Shown here one piece after another: positions 32,301-40,304 of a stretch of DNA of 64,000 nt. Every line of letters starts with the position of its first letter. The first letter of the stretch is position 1. Both the position numbers and the translations under genes were made by a program. Source of the stretch: JAFGIG01 sp964397545 (lineage in GTDB: Bacteria > SDB-A); assembly GCA_964397545.1 (NCBI GenBank), contig CAYNIW010000001.1, positions 124,001-188,000 of the forward strand. The letters are read 5' to 3'. Under the pieces are notes generated by a model. It was given only the letters and a program-made list of their open reading frames with translations. It did no database searches and had not been told where the DNA came from.

Positions 32301-32829
32301 CAGGCTGAGCGATTATATGAAAAACGGTTTTAAGGACTGCTTCACGGCGGGACTGCTTTTGAATACAGAGCGAAAAAACGGTGGTCTTGTGCTTTTCCTT
32401 GAAGACAACAACTCAAATCTTGAGGTTTTTCTAAGCGATGAGAAAAAAGATGATCTAACAGCATTTGCGGATAAAAACATGGGAAAACTCGTCGCGGTGA
32501 AAGGCCGGATAAAAAATTCAAGTGAAGGAAAAATGCTGTTAGCAGACGAATGCAAATCAATTGAAGAAGCTCTGAGTCTGAGCAAAAAAAGCCTCGAAAT
32601 CGAACTTAAGGAAAATAATATCGACGATTCGTTTCTCAAAAGCATTAAGGACACGATAATAAGCCATGAAGGCGACTGCGGTGTTTTTTTTCTGCTGAAA
32701 GAAAAGAACAGAAATATAAAAATGAAGAGCGATTTAAGTGTTTGTTTTGACATGTCTCTTGTAAATGAAATTCAAAGTATTATTGAAAACAAGGGCAGGG
32801 TCAAATACGTAGCAGAAATAAGCTGTTAG
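29392..32829 (+). CDS. dnaE: DNA polymerase III alpha subunit
   Basis: Replicative polymerase of the DnaE1 type. The PHP domain opens the protein (HLHVHSDYSFLDGA, LTDHGNMSGAV); the catalytic core includes GPGRGSAVGSLVLYCLDI and PDIDLDFADDKR with the acidic catalytic residues; the helix-hairpin-helix and OB domains follow. The 1145-residue length is normal. Start is ATG eight bases after the CorC-like stop, so it may be read from the upstream operon. Confidence 0.97.
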   Translation: MTKDFVHLHVHSDYSFLDGAVSISKLVQKASGLKMKALALTDHGNMSGAVEFYKHCVKEGIKPLIGMEAYVDPKGISAKSKISEFRHLTLLCKNDEGYRNLVKLSSKAFLEGLYWGRARMDIEILQSYSKGLVALGGCMSGEVPRRILSGDESGAIEFARLYSDVFDGDFYLELMDIGLPENEFLNKSQIEIAKKAGIGVVATNDVHFLDKEDHLAHEALLCINTKKTFEDKDRLTSPEGIYFRSQQEMFKLFKDCPQAIENTVKIADECSFEMKLNPNSPRLPDFQIPSGFKTPMEYLEYMTWEGAKSKFQSIISSEAQIRIRKELEVIAQTGYAGYFLIIADIVREAKKNKIRVGPGRGSAVGSLVLYCLDIITINPMNYGLLFERFLNPERITAPDIDLDFADDKRGMVIDYMVRRFGEKAVCYIGTAASLGARQVVRDVAKVLGLTPKEIDVLSSKMPETYFIDKPPEDTRSDVEWIYLKNLNGFREQINSDQRLERLVSIASRLEGLKRQPGIHAAGFIIAPGDLTDFVPLRKDKLNQIVCQFDMDSITDVGLIKVDILGLTALTAMEKTALLVSRKEELDIDGLPLDDEKTFEMISSGETKGIFQLESKGMKNLCVQLKPKSIPEIIAIISLYRPGPMDHIDKFIARKYGREKVDLIHSSLKDILEETFGIPIYQEQVMQITSVVAGYNLGKADILRRAMGKKKRDVMESEKENFLAGANDRGIDKKTAIRIWEMLEPFAGYGFNKSHGAGYAFLAYYTAYLKTHHTLEFFAATMTTEISNTDKIAEFIDEARRLKINIFPPSVNCSGVNFIVESKGVRYALGAVKNVGEKAAQEILEERESNGSFVDFDDFLSRVNFNSATKRTVEYLIKAGAFDEFELNRKKLLNSMETSFERALSRKKQKMMGQMPLFSEREFSKPEADINTCSFWTYQEKKDAELEAFGFNFSVHPLDEYKKFLNFRGMCRLSDYMKNGFKDCFTAGLLLNTERKNGGLVLFLEDNNSNLEVFLSDEKKDDLTAFADKNMGKLVAVKGRIKNSSEGKMLLADECKSIEEALSLSKKSLEIELKENNIDDSFLKSIKDTIISHEGDCGVFFLLKEKNRNIKMKSDLSVCFDMSLVNEIQSIIENKGRVKYVAEISC

Positions 32830-32838
32830 GGGGTTTTA

Positions 32839-33591
32839 ATGAAGAAAGCTTTTTTTTCGGTTATTTTGCTGTTTCTTACAAATGCAATCATCGCGGATTT
32901 TCAACCGTTGAAAGTTATCGAAATCCCGACAGCCGGTGTCCCTCCGCACGGCGGTTATGTTTTCGATCTCAGACAGGACCCCGGAGGAAGGCTTACGGGC
33001 TATACAGGTGTAGCTTTCATAAACAGATTCTACGTGATGCTCGGTTACGGGGGCGGTAATATTATCGGAAACGGCGAACCAGATTGGAATCCTTATCCGT
33101 TTATAGAAGCAAGATTCAGGGTTTTCGAAGAAAACATATTTTTTCCGGCAATCGCAATTGGCTACAGCTCTTACGGCTACGGGTCATTCGACAGGTCTTA
33201 CAACAGGTTTTACAGAAAACCAATGGAATTTTATCTCGTAGGCAGCAAAGCATTCGACTTGTTCAACTACGCCGGCGTTCACGGGGGGATGAGTTTTGAG
33301 CCGGACGCCGACAGCACGGAAAACCCCGTTGACATCTTTATCGGGGGACAAGTGTGCTTTGAAAATATAGTTGAACTGCTCGCCGATTATAGATTCGGAT
33401 TGAACGACATGGAAAAAGACGGGATATTCGGTGAAGGACGAGGTTATCTCAACGCAGGCTTGAAAGTATGGGCTTCAATGGATTTGAGCGTCGCATTCTA
33501 TTTCATCAACATCACTGAAAACGGGGAGACTGGAACTCCCTGGTCGGAAATTTCGCGCTGTATGGAGATAACCTACGAAGGACTTTTCTAA
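32839..33591 (+). CDS. Secreted protein, probable small outer-membrane beta-barrel
   Basis: 250 residues with a clear signal peptide (MKKAFFSVILLFLTNAIIA). The rest alternates glycine, aromatic and charged residues (YVMLGYGGGNIIGNG, AIGYSSYGYGSF), the pattern of short barrels, and ends in Phe. It has a faint likeness to YjbH-type polysaccharide-export barrels, not firm enough to name. GGGGG seven bases before the ATG. It sits alone between dnaE and buk. Confidence 0.7.
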   Translation: MKKAFFSVILLFLTNAIIADFQPLKVIEIPTAGVPPHGGYVFDLRQDPGGRLTGYTGVAFINRFYVMLGYGGGNIIGNGEPDWNPYPFIEARFRVFEENIFFPAIAIGYSSYGYGSFDRSYNRFYRKPMEFYLVGSKAFDLFNYAGVHGGMSFEPDADSTENPVDIFIGGQVCFENIVELLADYRFGLNDMEKDGIFGEGRGYLNAGLKVWASMDLSVAFYFINITENGETGTPWSEISRCMEITYEGLF

Positions 33592-33630
33592 CGGCGGCAA
33601 TACTCCCATAATTCATCCGGAGGACAATTA

Positions 33631-34764
33631 ATGAAAAGAATACTGGTAATAAATCCGGGTTCGACAAGCGACGAACTCAGTTTTTTTGAAGGTGAAAAAG
33701 AAATCTTTCATGTCATAACGAGATACTCTGTCGATCAGATGAAACCTTTCGAATCCAAACCTGTTTACGCTCAGTACCAAATGAGGCTGGATCTTATAAC
33801 AAAAACACTCGAAGAAAAAAAAACTGACATTGGATCTATAGACGCTGTTATCGGCAGGGGCGGGTTGATAAAACCGATCCCGGGGGGGACATATCTCGTA
33901 AACGAAAAAATGATAGAAGATCTGAAAAACGGACTGAACGGAGATCATCCTTCCAATCTGGGAGGCATTCTCGCGAGGGCTCTTGCCGAGCAAGTGGAGA
34001 AAATTTCCGGAAAAAAAACAGACGCGTTTATAGCCGATCCCGTCGTTGTCGATGAGATGTGGAAGTGGTCGAGATATTCGGGAATGCCTGAAAATCCCCG
34101 GCTTTCGATTTTTCACGCGCTCAATCAGAGAAGAGTCGGAAGAATTGTAGCAGATAAGATTGGCAAACCTTATGAAGAGCTCGATCTTATCATCGTTCAC
34201 GGAGGAGGAGGAATCTCCGTGGGGCTACACAGAAAGGGAAAAGTAGTTGATGTCAACAACGCTCTTGACGGGGACGGACCGTTTACTCCACAGAGAAGCG
34301 GTGGGGTCCCTTCGGGAGGGGTAGTCAGGATGTGTTATTCGGGAAATTACAGCCATCAGGACATGAAACTTAAGTTAAAGGGAAGAGGGGGGCTGGTGGC
34401 ATATCTCGGGACTTCAGATTTGATTATCCTCGAAAAATTCATAGAGGGGAAAGAGCTGAAGCCTTCCGAAATCGAGCAGATAGACAAAAACGTCACCAGG
34501 GAAAGCGCAGAAGAAATTATAGAAGCCATGGCTTATCAGGTTTGCAAGGAAATAGGCGCACTGTGCGGAGCGCTTGGCAATAGACCCGACGCGATCGTAT
34601 TCACAGGCGGAATAGCTTACTGCGGATTTATCGTAGATTTCATTGAAAAAAGAGTGAGCTGGATGTCACGCTTTTTCTGCATCCCTGGCGGAGATGAGAT
34701 GAAAGCTCTCAGGGATGCGGCGGAATTGGCTCTTTCGGGGAGCACCCCCGCCCAATATTGTTGA
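33631..34764 (+). CDS. buk: Butyrate kinase
   Basis: Acetokinase-family enzyme interconverting butyryl phosphate and butyrate with ATP formation (or acting on branched-chain acids). The N-terminal phosphate-binding motif reads ILVINPGSTSDELSFF, with HALNQRRVGR, HGGGGISVGLH and DGDGPFTPQRSG following as usual. 377 residues, normal length. GGAGG precedes the ATG. The phosphotransbutyrylase partner (ptb) is not in the window. It suggests fermentation or catabolic use of short acyl-CoAs. Confidence 0.93.
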   Translation: MKRILVINPGSTSDELSFFEGEKEIFHVITRYSVDQMKPFESKPVYAQYQMRLDLITKTLEEKKTDIGSIDAVIGRGGLIKPIPGGTYLVNEKMIEDLKNGLNGDHPSNLGGILARALAEQVEKISGKKTDAFIADPVVVDEMWKWSRYSGMPENPRLSIFHALNQRRVGRIVADKIGKPYEELDLIIVHGGGGISVGLHRKGKVVDVNNALDGDGPFTPQRSGGVPSGGVVRMCYSGNYSHQDMKLKLKGRGGLVAYLGTSDLIILEKFIEGKELKPSEIEQIDKNVTRESAEEIIEAMAYQVCKEIGALCGALGNRPDAIVFTGGIAYCGFIVDFIEKRVSWMSRFFCIPGGDEMKALRDAAELALSGSTPAQYC

Positions 34765-34845
34765 ATTAAAGCAAGACTTTAATATTATTTTATATATCTC
34801 GAAATCAAAAGACTTAAAATATTTGAATAATAAAGAATTTTTTTT

Positions 34846-34891
34846 ACACTACCCCTTGACAAATACAATTTGATACCACAAAATATAGTTT
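34846..34891 (+). promoter_or_regulatory. NrdR-box pair and overlapping promoter upstream of nrdR
   Basis: The downstream box, CCACAAAATATAGTTT (34876-34891), agrees at 13 of 16 positions with the NrdR-box consensus ACACWATATATWGTGT. A weaker box at 34846-34861 (ACACTA...TTG) lies 30 bases upstream, close to the usual spacing for NrdR pairs. The TTGACA (34856-34861) overlaps this box, and a -10-like CAAAAT after a 17-base spacer overlaps the other. Repression by NrdR would thus cover the promoter. Confidence 0.6.
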
Positions 34892-34915
34892 CTGAGTTAA
34901 TTCATAGGAGGTAAT

Positions 34916-35380
34916 ATGAGGTGTCCATTTTGTGGAGGAGAAGACAATAAGGTCGTCGATTCGAGACCGAGCAAGGAAGGACACTCTGTCCGAAGAAGAA
35001 GGGAATGCATCAGTTGTTCTAAAAGATTTACCACTTATGAATATGTCGAAAAGGTCCCTCTCATGATCGTCAAAAAAGATGACAGGAGGGAGCCTTTCAG
35101 CAGAGAAAAGCTTTTGGAAGGCATTGAACTCGCATGCAAAAAGAGACCTATATCGAGAGAACAGATAGAGAAGATCGTCGATGACATAGAAACAGATGTC
35201 TACACACTGTCGAAAGTCGAAGTCCCATCAAAGGAAATCGGCGAAAAAGTCATAAGAGCGCTGAAAAATCTCGATGAAGTCTCTTATGTCAGATTCGCTT
35301 CTGTTTACAGGCAGTTTAAGGATAAAGAAGAGTTTCTAAAAGAACTCAAAAAGATGTTCGACGACGGAGGTAAAAAGTAA
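34916..35380 (+). CDS. nrdR: Transcriptional repressor NrdR
   Basis: Represses ribonucleotide-reductase genes when dATP/ATP binds. The zinc ribbon is intact: CPFCGG at the N-terminus and CISCSKRFTTYE after it; an ATP-cone follows (VKKDDRREPFSREKLLEGI ... CKKRPISREQIEKIV). 154 residues, typical. AGGAGG precedes the ATG. It heads the operon nrdR-nrdD-nrdG-nrdJ, implying autoregulation through the boxes upstream. Confidence 0.97.
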   Translation: MRCPFCGGEDNKVVDSRPSKEGHSVRRRRECISCSKRFTTYEYVEKVPLMIVKKDDRREPFSREKLLEGIELACKKRPISREQIEKIVDDIETDVYTLSKVEVPSKEIGEKVIRALKNLDEVSYVRFASVYRQFKDKEEFLKELKKMFDDGGKK

Positions 35381-35381
35381 G

Positions 35382-37517
35382 ATGAGAGATATGAGTTGTA
35401 TGAAAAAAAGAGACGGAAGAATAGTCTCGTTTGAAATTCAGAGAATCGAAAACGCCGTTAGAAAAGCTCTCCTTGCCGTCGGAACAGAAGATGATGATAA
35501 GGTAAAAAAGATAGCGAGCGAAACCTATGAAATCCTTAAAAATTCGAAAAACTCTTTCTATCCTGAAGTCGAAGAAGCCCAAGATACTGTAGAAAGAAAG
35601 CTTTTTGAGCACAATGAATACGATGCGGCTAAAGCTTACATACTCTACAGGGAACAGCATAAGAACATCAGAGATGTCAGAAAATCTTTCCTCGATGTAG
35701 TCGAGACTCTCGACAGCTATGTTTTCAAAAGCGATTGGAGGGTGAAGGAAAATTCAAATTCCGATTATTCTTTCTCCGGCCTCTTGCTTCACGCGGCAGG
35801 GAGCGTAGTCGCGAATTATACGTTGAATAAAATATACCCTCCCGAAATCGCATACGCGCACCGTCACAGTGATATTCACATCCACGATCTTTCAATGGGT
35901 ATAGCGGGATATTGCGCGGGCTGGTCCATAAGAAACCTCCTGACTAACGGATTCGGCGGTGTAGATGCGAAAGTTTCGGCAGAACCGCCTAAACATCTCC
36001 TGTCCGCTTTGGGACAGATAGTCAATTTTCTCGGGACAGCTCAGAATGAATGGGCGGGTGCACAGGCTTTTAGTTCTTTCGATACTTATCTCGCTCCTTT
36101 TGTCCGGAACGACAAGCTCGATTACAAGCAGGTCAAGCAGGCTATACAGTCTTTTGTCTTCAATCTCAATGTAGCGTCGAGGTGGGGAGGACAGACGCCG
36201 TTCACAAACCTTACTTTCGACTGGGTTGTTCCGCCTGATCTAAAAAACCAGCCTGTTCAGATTGGAAAAACATTCACTGATTTTGTATACGGCGATTTCC
36301 AAAAAGAAATGAACATAATCAACAAAGCGTTTATCGAAGTCATGATGGAGGGCGATTCTACGGGAAGAATTTTTACTTTTCCGATACCGACATACAACAT
36401 CACGAAAGATTTCGACTGGGAAGGTGAAAACGTCGAACTTCTTTTCGAACTCACAGCGAAATACGGAATTCCGTACTTTCAGAATTTCGTCAACAGTTCG
36501 CTTAAACCTTCCGATGTCAGATCGATGTGCTGCAGGCTTCAGCTCGATATCAGAGAGCTTAAGAATAAAACCGGAGGGCTTTTCGGAAGCGGAGAACAGA
36601 CAGGTTCAATCGGCGTCGTAACTATAAACATGCCGAGAATCGGGTATCTCTCTTCAGACGAAAACGAATATTTCAGGAGACTCTCTTCCGTGATGGACAT
36701 AGCTAAAGAAAGCCTTGAGCTCAAAAGAAAAATAGTTCAGAAGAACATGGACATGGGACTTTTTCCATACAGCAAGATTTATCTCGGAACTCTCGCCAAT
36801 CATTTTTCGACTATCGGACTCGTGGGACTTAACGAGTCAATTATGAATTTCTTCGGTCCCGAAATTGATATATCTTCAGTTAAAGGAAAGGCTTTTGCGA
36901 AGAAAACACTTGATTTCATGCGCGAGAAGTTAATCGTATATCAGCAGGAAACCGGGAATCTCTACAATCTTGAAGCCACGCCGGCTGAAGGAGCTTCTTA
37001 CAGATTGGCTAAAAGCGACAAAAGACTTTTTAAGAATATAATATCTTGCGGAGAAAACAGCCCTTATTATACAAATTCGAGTCTATTGCCCGTAGGTTAT
37101 TCGGATGACGTATTCAAAGTTTTGGAACATCAGGAAGAACTTCAGACGAGATACACAGGCGGAACTGTTCTGCACATTTTTCTGGGGGAGAGCGCTGAGA
37201 GCTCCTGTATTAAAAATCTCGTGAAAAAAGTCTCCTACGGATACAGCCTGCCTTATTTCACCATTTCGCCTACTTTTTCCGTATGTCCGGATGACGGTTA
37301 TATCAGAGGAAATGTCACTAAATGCCCCAAATGCGGCAGGGAAACGGAAATTTACAGCAGAGTCGTGGGGTATTACAGACCCGTTAAAAACTGGAACAAG
37401 GGTAAGAAAGAGGAATTTTCCCAGAGAAAGACATACGTTGTTCAGAAAGAAATTAAAAAGCAAGGTGATGTCATTTTTCAGAAAGAGGCGGCAAAACTCG
37501 CGGCCGCTGCTTTGTGA
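35382..37517 (+). CDS. nrdD: Anaerobic (class III) ribonucleoside-triphosphate reductase
   Basis: Makes deoxyribonucleotides under anoxic conditions using a glycyl radical. An N-terminal ATP-cone (KKRDGRIVSFEIQRIENAV) precedes the reductase barrel, which includes RWGGQTPFTNLTFDW. The glycyl-radical motif near the C-terminus is RVVGYYRPVKNWNKGK. A Cys-rich zinc site (SVCPDDGY ... CPKCG) lies before it, with Asp where a fourth ligand is often His or Cys. 711 residues. GGAGG 11 bases before the start; nrdG follows 18 bases after the stop. Confidence 0.95.
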   Translation: MRDMSCMKKRDGRIVSFEIQRIENAVRKALLAVGTEDDDKVKKIASETYEILKNSKNSFYPEVEEAQDTVERKLFEHNEYDAAKAYILYREQHKNIRDVRKSFLDVVETLDSYVFKSDWRVKENSNSDYSFSGLLLHAAGSVVANYTLNKIYPPEIAYAHRHSDIHIHDLSMGIAGYCAGWSIRNLLTNGFGGVDAKVSAEPPKHLLSALGQIVNFLGTAQNEWAGAQAFSSFDTYLAPFVRNDKLDYKQVKQAIQSFVFNLNVASRWGGQTPFTNLTFDWVVPPDLKNQPVQIGKTFTDFVYGDFQKEMNIINKAFIEVMMEGDSTGRIFTFPIPTYNITKDFDWEGENVELLFELTAKYGIPYFQNFVNSSLKPSDVRSMCCRLQLDIRELKNKTGGLFGSGEQTGSIGVVTINMPRIGYLSSDENEYFRRLSSVMDIAKESLELKRKIVQKNMDMGLFPYSKIYLGTLANHFSTIGLVGLNESIMNFFGPEIDISSVKGKAFAKKTLDFMREKLIVYQQETGNLYNLEATPAEGASYRLAKSDKRLFKNIISCGENSPYYTNSSLLPVGYSDDVFKVLEHQEELQTRYTGGTVLHIFLGESAESSCIKNLVKKVSYGYSLPYFTISPTFSVCPDDGYIRGNVTKCPKCGRETEIYSRVVGYYRPVKNWNKGKKEEFSQRKTYVVQKEIKKQGDVIFQKEAAKLAAAAL

Positions 37518-37535
37518 TTTAAAAGAAATTCAAAA

Positions 37536-38231
37536 ATGTTAATAGGGGGATTTCTTCCTTTTTCGACAATTGACTTTCCGGGTGATGTCAGCTCTGTAAT
37601 TTTCACTCAGGGCTGTAATCTGAGGTGTCCTTACTGTCACAATCCTGAACTGATTCCTTTGAAAACCGAAATAAAATTAAACTCCTTGGAAATATTAAAA
37701 ACTCTTGAAGAAAGAAAAATACTTGTCGATGCAGTCGTGGTTTCCGGAGGAGAACCAACTATTCAGAAAGACCTTCCGGAGTTTCTCGTTAGATTAAAGA
37801 CCTCCGGCTTCAGAGTGAAACTCGACACGAACGCTTCAAATCCCGAAATGTTATCAAGAGTGGTTTTTGACGGCGCGGTCGATTTCATATCCATGGACGT
37901 CAAAACGTCCCCTAAAAAATATTCCCAAATGGTCGGAACTTTTTTTGATTTTAGCTGGATAAAAAAAACAATAGATATTTTTGAAAAAGCGAGCCTTGAG
38001 TATGAACTGAGAACAACAGCTGTCCCTGGGATCGTAGAAAAAGAAGACATAGATGAAATCGGAAAGGAAATAGGAGGAGACAGGACTTTTGTTATTCAGC
38101 AGTTCAATCCTTCTAAAACTCTCGATCAGTCCATAGGAAAAACAAAACCTTATGATAATAAAATGATACTCGAACTTTTGGAAATCGCGGAAACTCGTTT
38201 TTCACGCGTGAAAGCGAGAGGTCTCCTTTGA
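37536..38231 (+). CDS. nrdG: Anaerobic ribonucleotide reductase activating protein (radical SAM)
   Basis: Generates the glycyl radical on NrdD using S-adenosylmethionine. The [4Fe-4S] motif CX3CX2C is CNLRCPYC in FTQGCNLRCPYCHNPELI, with VVVSGGEPTIQ as the SAM-contact GGE motif. 231 residues; longer than E. coli NrdG but normal for the NrdG2 type. The stop overlaps the nrdJ start (TTGA). Confidence 0.95.
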   Translation: MLIGGFLPFSTIDFPGDVSSVIFTQGCNLRCPYCHNPELIPLKTEIKLNSLEILKTLEERKILVDAVVVSGGEPTIQKDLPEFLVRLKTSGFRVKLDTNASNPEMLSRVVFDGAVDFISMDVKTSPKKYSQMVGTFFDFSWIKKTIDIFEKASLEYELRTTAVPGIVEKEDIDEIGKEIGGDRTFVIQQFNPSKTLDQSIGKTKPYDNKMILELLEIAETRFSRVKARGLL

Positions 38232-40303
38232 AAGTTAAAAAGAGGTCAGGGCAAATTGTTTTATTCGATAAGTTAAAAATTGAAAGAGCTGTTTCAAAAG
38301 CTTTTGAAGCAAAGGGCGTAAAAGACAATCAGGCGGAAAAAATCGCGTCGCAAGTTGCCGAAGAAGTGTATAAATCAGAGAAACCTGTCATCGAAATCGA
38401 AGAAATTCAGGACATGGTCGAAAATGAACTGATGAAAGAGGGATTTTTTGAAATTGCGAAAGCATACATCCTCTACCGCCGGGAACATGCGGATCTTAGA
38501 ACGGCAAAAAAAATTATCTTCGGGGTGGGAAAAGATGAATCTAAACTACCTCTTAATGCTTTGGAAGTCCTGAGGGCGAGATATCTTCTGAAGAATATAG
38601 ATGGCGAAATAGTAGAATCGCCAAGAGAAATGTATCTCAGAGTCGCAGAGTATGTGTCGTCAGCGGAGAATATTTACGACAAAAGAAAAACCCCTATCTG
38701 GAAAGAAGAATTTTTCAGGATTATGCAAGAAGGTCTCTTTTTGCCGAATTCACCGACCCTCATGAACGCGGGGACGGATTATCCCCAACTCGCGGCTTGT
38801 TTTGTGATTCCTGTTGAAGATTCTATTGAGGGGATTTTTGACGCAGTAAAGCATGCCGCCCTAATACATAAAACTGGAGGGGGAACAGGATTCTCATTTT
38901 CCAGACTTAGACCTGCTAACGACTCCGTCAGGTCAACAGGCGGTATAGCATCAGGACCTGTTTCATTTATGAAAGTGTTCGATATCGCGACTGAAGTCAT
39001 CAAACAGGGAGGCAAAAGAAGAGGAGCCAACATGGGTGTTTTGAGAGTAGATCACCCGGATATTGCCTCTTTCGTTGCGGCGAAATCATCCAAAAGCCTT
39101 TTCACTAATTTTAATATATCTGTTGCTCTGACGGACGAGTTTTTTGTATCTTTGAGACGCAATAAGGGTTTTTCTCTTGTAAATCCAAGAACAGGAAAAG
39201 AAACAGGCAAAGCGGATGCAAGGGAAATGTTCGGACTTATTGTTTCCAGAGCTTGGGACAACGGCGATCCCGGTGTAATTTTCATCGACAGAATAAATGA
39301 TTTGCACACGATGAAAAAAACAGGACTGATAGAAGCGACTAACCCCTGCGGAGAACAGCCTCTTCTACCCTATGAGGCCTGCAATCTCGGGTCTGTCAAT
39401 CTCTCTAAATTCGTAAAAGACGGAAGAATAGACTGGGATTCGATGAAAGATACGATAGGCATAGCTGTCAGATTTCTCGACGACGTTATTGACGTATCGA
39501 GATATCCGATACCTGATATTGATAAAAAAGTAAAAGAGAACAGAAAAATCGGACTCGGAGTGATGGGTTTTGCAGATTTTCTTATTGGGCTGAATATTCC
39601 GTATAATTCAGTTGAAGCTGAAAGAACGGCTGGTGAGGTCATGGATTTCATTCATAGAGAAGCCGACCGGGCTTCTAAGGATTTGGCAGCGGTAAAGGGA
39701 AGTTTTCCGTCTTTTGAACTCAGCGAAATGGCTCAAAAAGGAGAAGAGCCGAGGCGCAACGCTACATTGACAACAGTGGCTCCGACAGGTTCGATAAGCA
39801 TAATAACCGGAGCGGCGAGCGGCATAGAGCCTTATTTCGACCTCGTTTTCATACGAAACGTGCTCGACGGCACTCAGTTCCTTGAAGTAAACAGGCATCT
39901 GAGTGAAATACTGGATAAAAAAGGTCTCGATAAAATCGCCGTGATAACTGCAATAGGAGAAGGGACAAAACTGAAAGATATCCCTGAAATTCCGGACGAT
40001 GTTAAAAAAATATTCGTCACAGCACATGATGTAGATCCCCTGTGGCATGTGAGAATACAGGCGGCTTTTCAAAAATACACGGATAACGCAGTCAGCAAGA
40101 CCGTAAATTTTCCGGGGGACGCCACACACAGACAGGTTGAAGAAGTTTACATTAACGCGTATGAAACCGGCTGCAAAGGAATTACGATCTACAGAGACGG
40201 AAGCCGAGACAATCAGGTCCTTGTAAAGCCAAAAGAAAAAACATGCAAACTCAAAACAGTTGACTCAGATTATGCAGGCGGTTGCGAAGAGTGCGGAGGT
40301 TGA
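38228..40303 (+). CDS. nrdJ: Adenosylcobalamin-dependent (class II) ribonucleoside-diphosphate reductase
   Basis: Oxygen-independent, B12-dependent reductase. An N-terminal ATP-cone (KKRSGQIVLFDKLKIERAV) is followed by the reductase core (PNSPTLMNAGTDYPQLAACFVI, HKTGGGTGFSFSRLRP, NPCGEQPLLPYEACNLGSVNLS) with the radical-site and thiol cysteines in place; the C-terminus ends in the redox pair CEECGG. 691 residues. TTG start overlaps nrdG. No cobalamin riboswitch is visible ahead of it because it is translationally coupled within the operon. Confidence 0.95.
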   Translation: MKVKKRSGQIVLFDKLKIERAVSKAFEAKGVKDNQAEKIASQVAEEVYKSEKPVIEIEEIQDMVENELMKEGFFEIAKAYILYRREHADLRTAKKIIFGVGKDESKLPLNALEVLRARYLLKNIDGEIVESPREMYLRVAEYVSSAENIYDKRKTPIWKEEFFRIMQEGLFLPNSPTLMNAGTDYPQLAACFVIPVEDSIEGIFDAVKHAALIHKTGGGTGFSFSRLRPANDSVRSTGGIASGPVSFMKVFDIATEVIKQGGKRRGANMGVLRVDHPDIASFVAAKSSKSLFTNFNISVALTDEFFVSLRRNKGFSLVNPRTGKETGKADAREMFGLIVSRAWDNGDPGVIFIDRINDLHTMKKTGLIEATNPCGEQPLLPYEACNLGSVNLSKFVKDGRIDWDSMKDTIGIAVRFLDDVIDVSRYPIPDIDKKVKENRKIGLGVMGFADFLIGLNIPYNSVEAERTAGEVMDFIHREADRASKDLAAVKGSFPSFELSEMAQKGEEPRRNATLTTVAPTGSISIITGAASGIEPYFDLVFIRNVLDGTQFLEVNRHLSEILDKKGLDKIAVITAIGEGTKLKDIPEIPDDVKKIFVTAHDVDPLWHVRIQAAFQKYTDNAVSKTVNFPGDATHRQVEEVYINAYETGCKGITIYRDGSRDNQVLVKPKEKTCKLKTVDSDYAGGCEECGG

Positions 40304-40304
40304 A

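Noticed and set aside
34766..34790. Terminator after buk (TTAAAG-loop-CTTTAA then T-rich)
   Set aside because: Only six A/T-rich pairs and an interrupted T-run; too weak to list beside the clear terminators.
37260..37380. Broken zinc site in NrdD
   Set aside because: One ligand position is Asp instead of His or Cys, but the family varies here and the glycyl-radical motif is intact.
37518..38227. Cobalamin riboswitch before nrdJ
   Set aside because: The region upstream of nrdJ is nrdG coding sequence and the two genes overlap by four bases, leaving no room for a leader.
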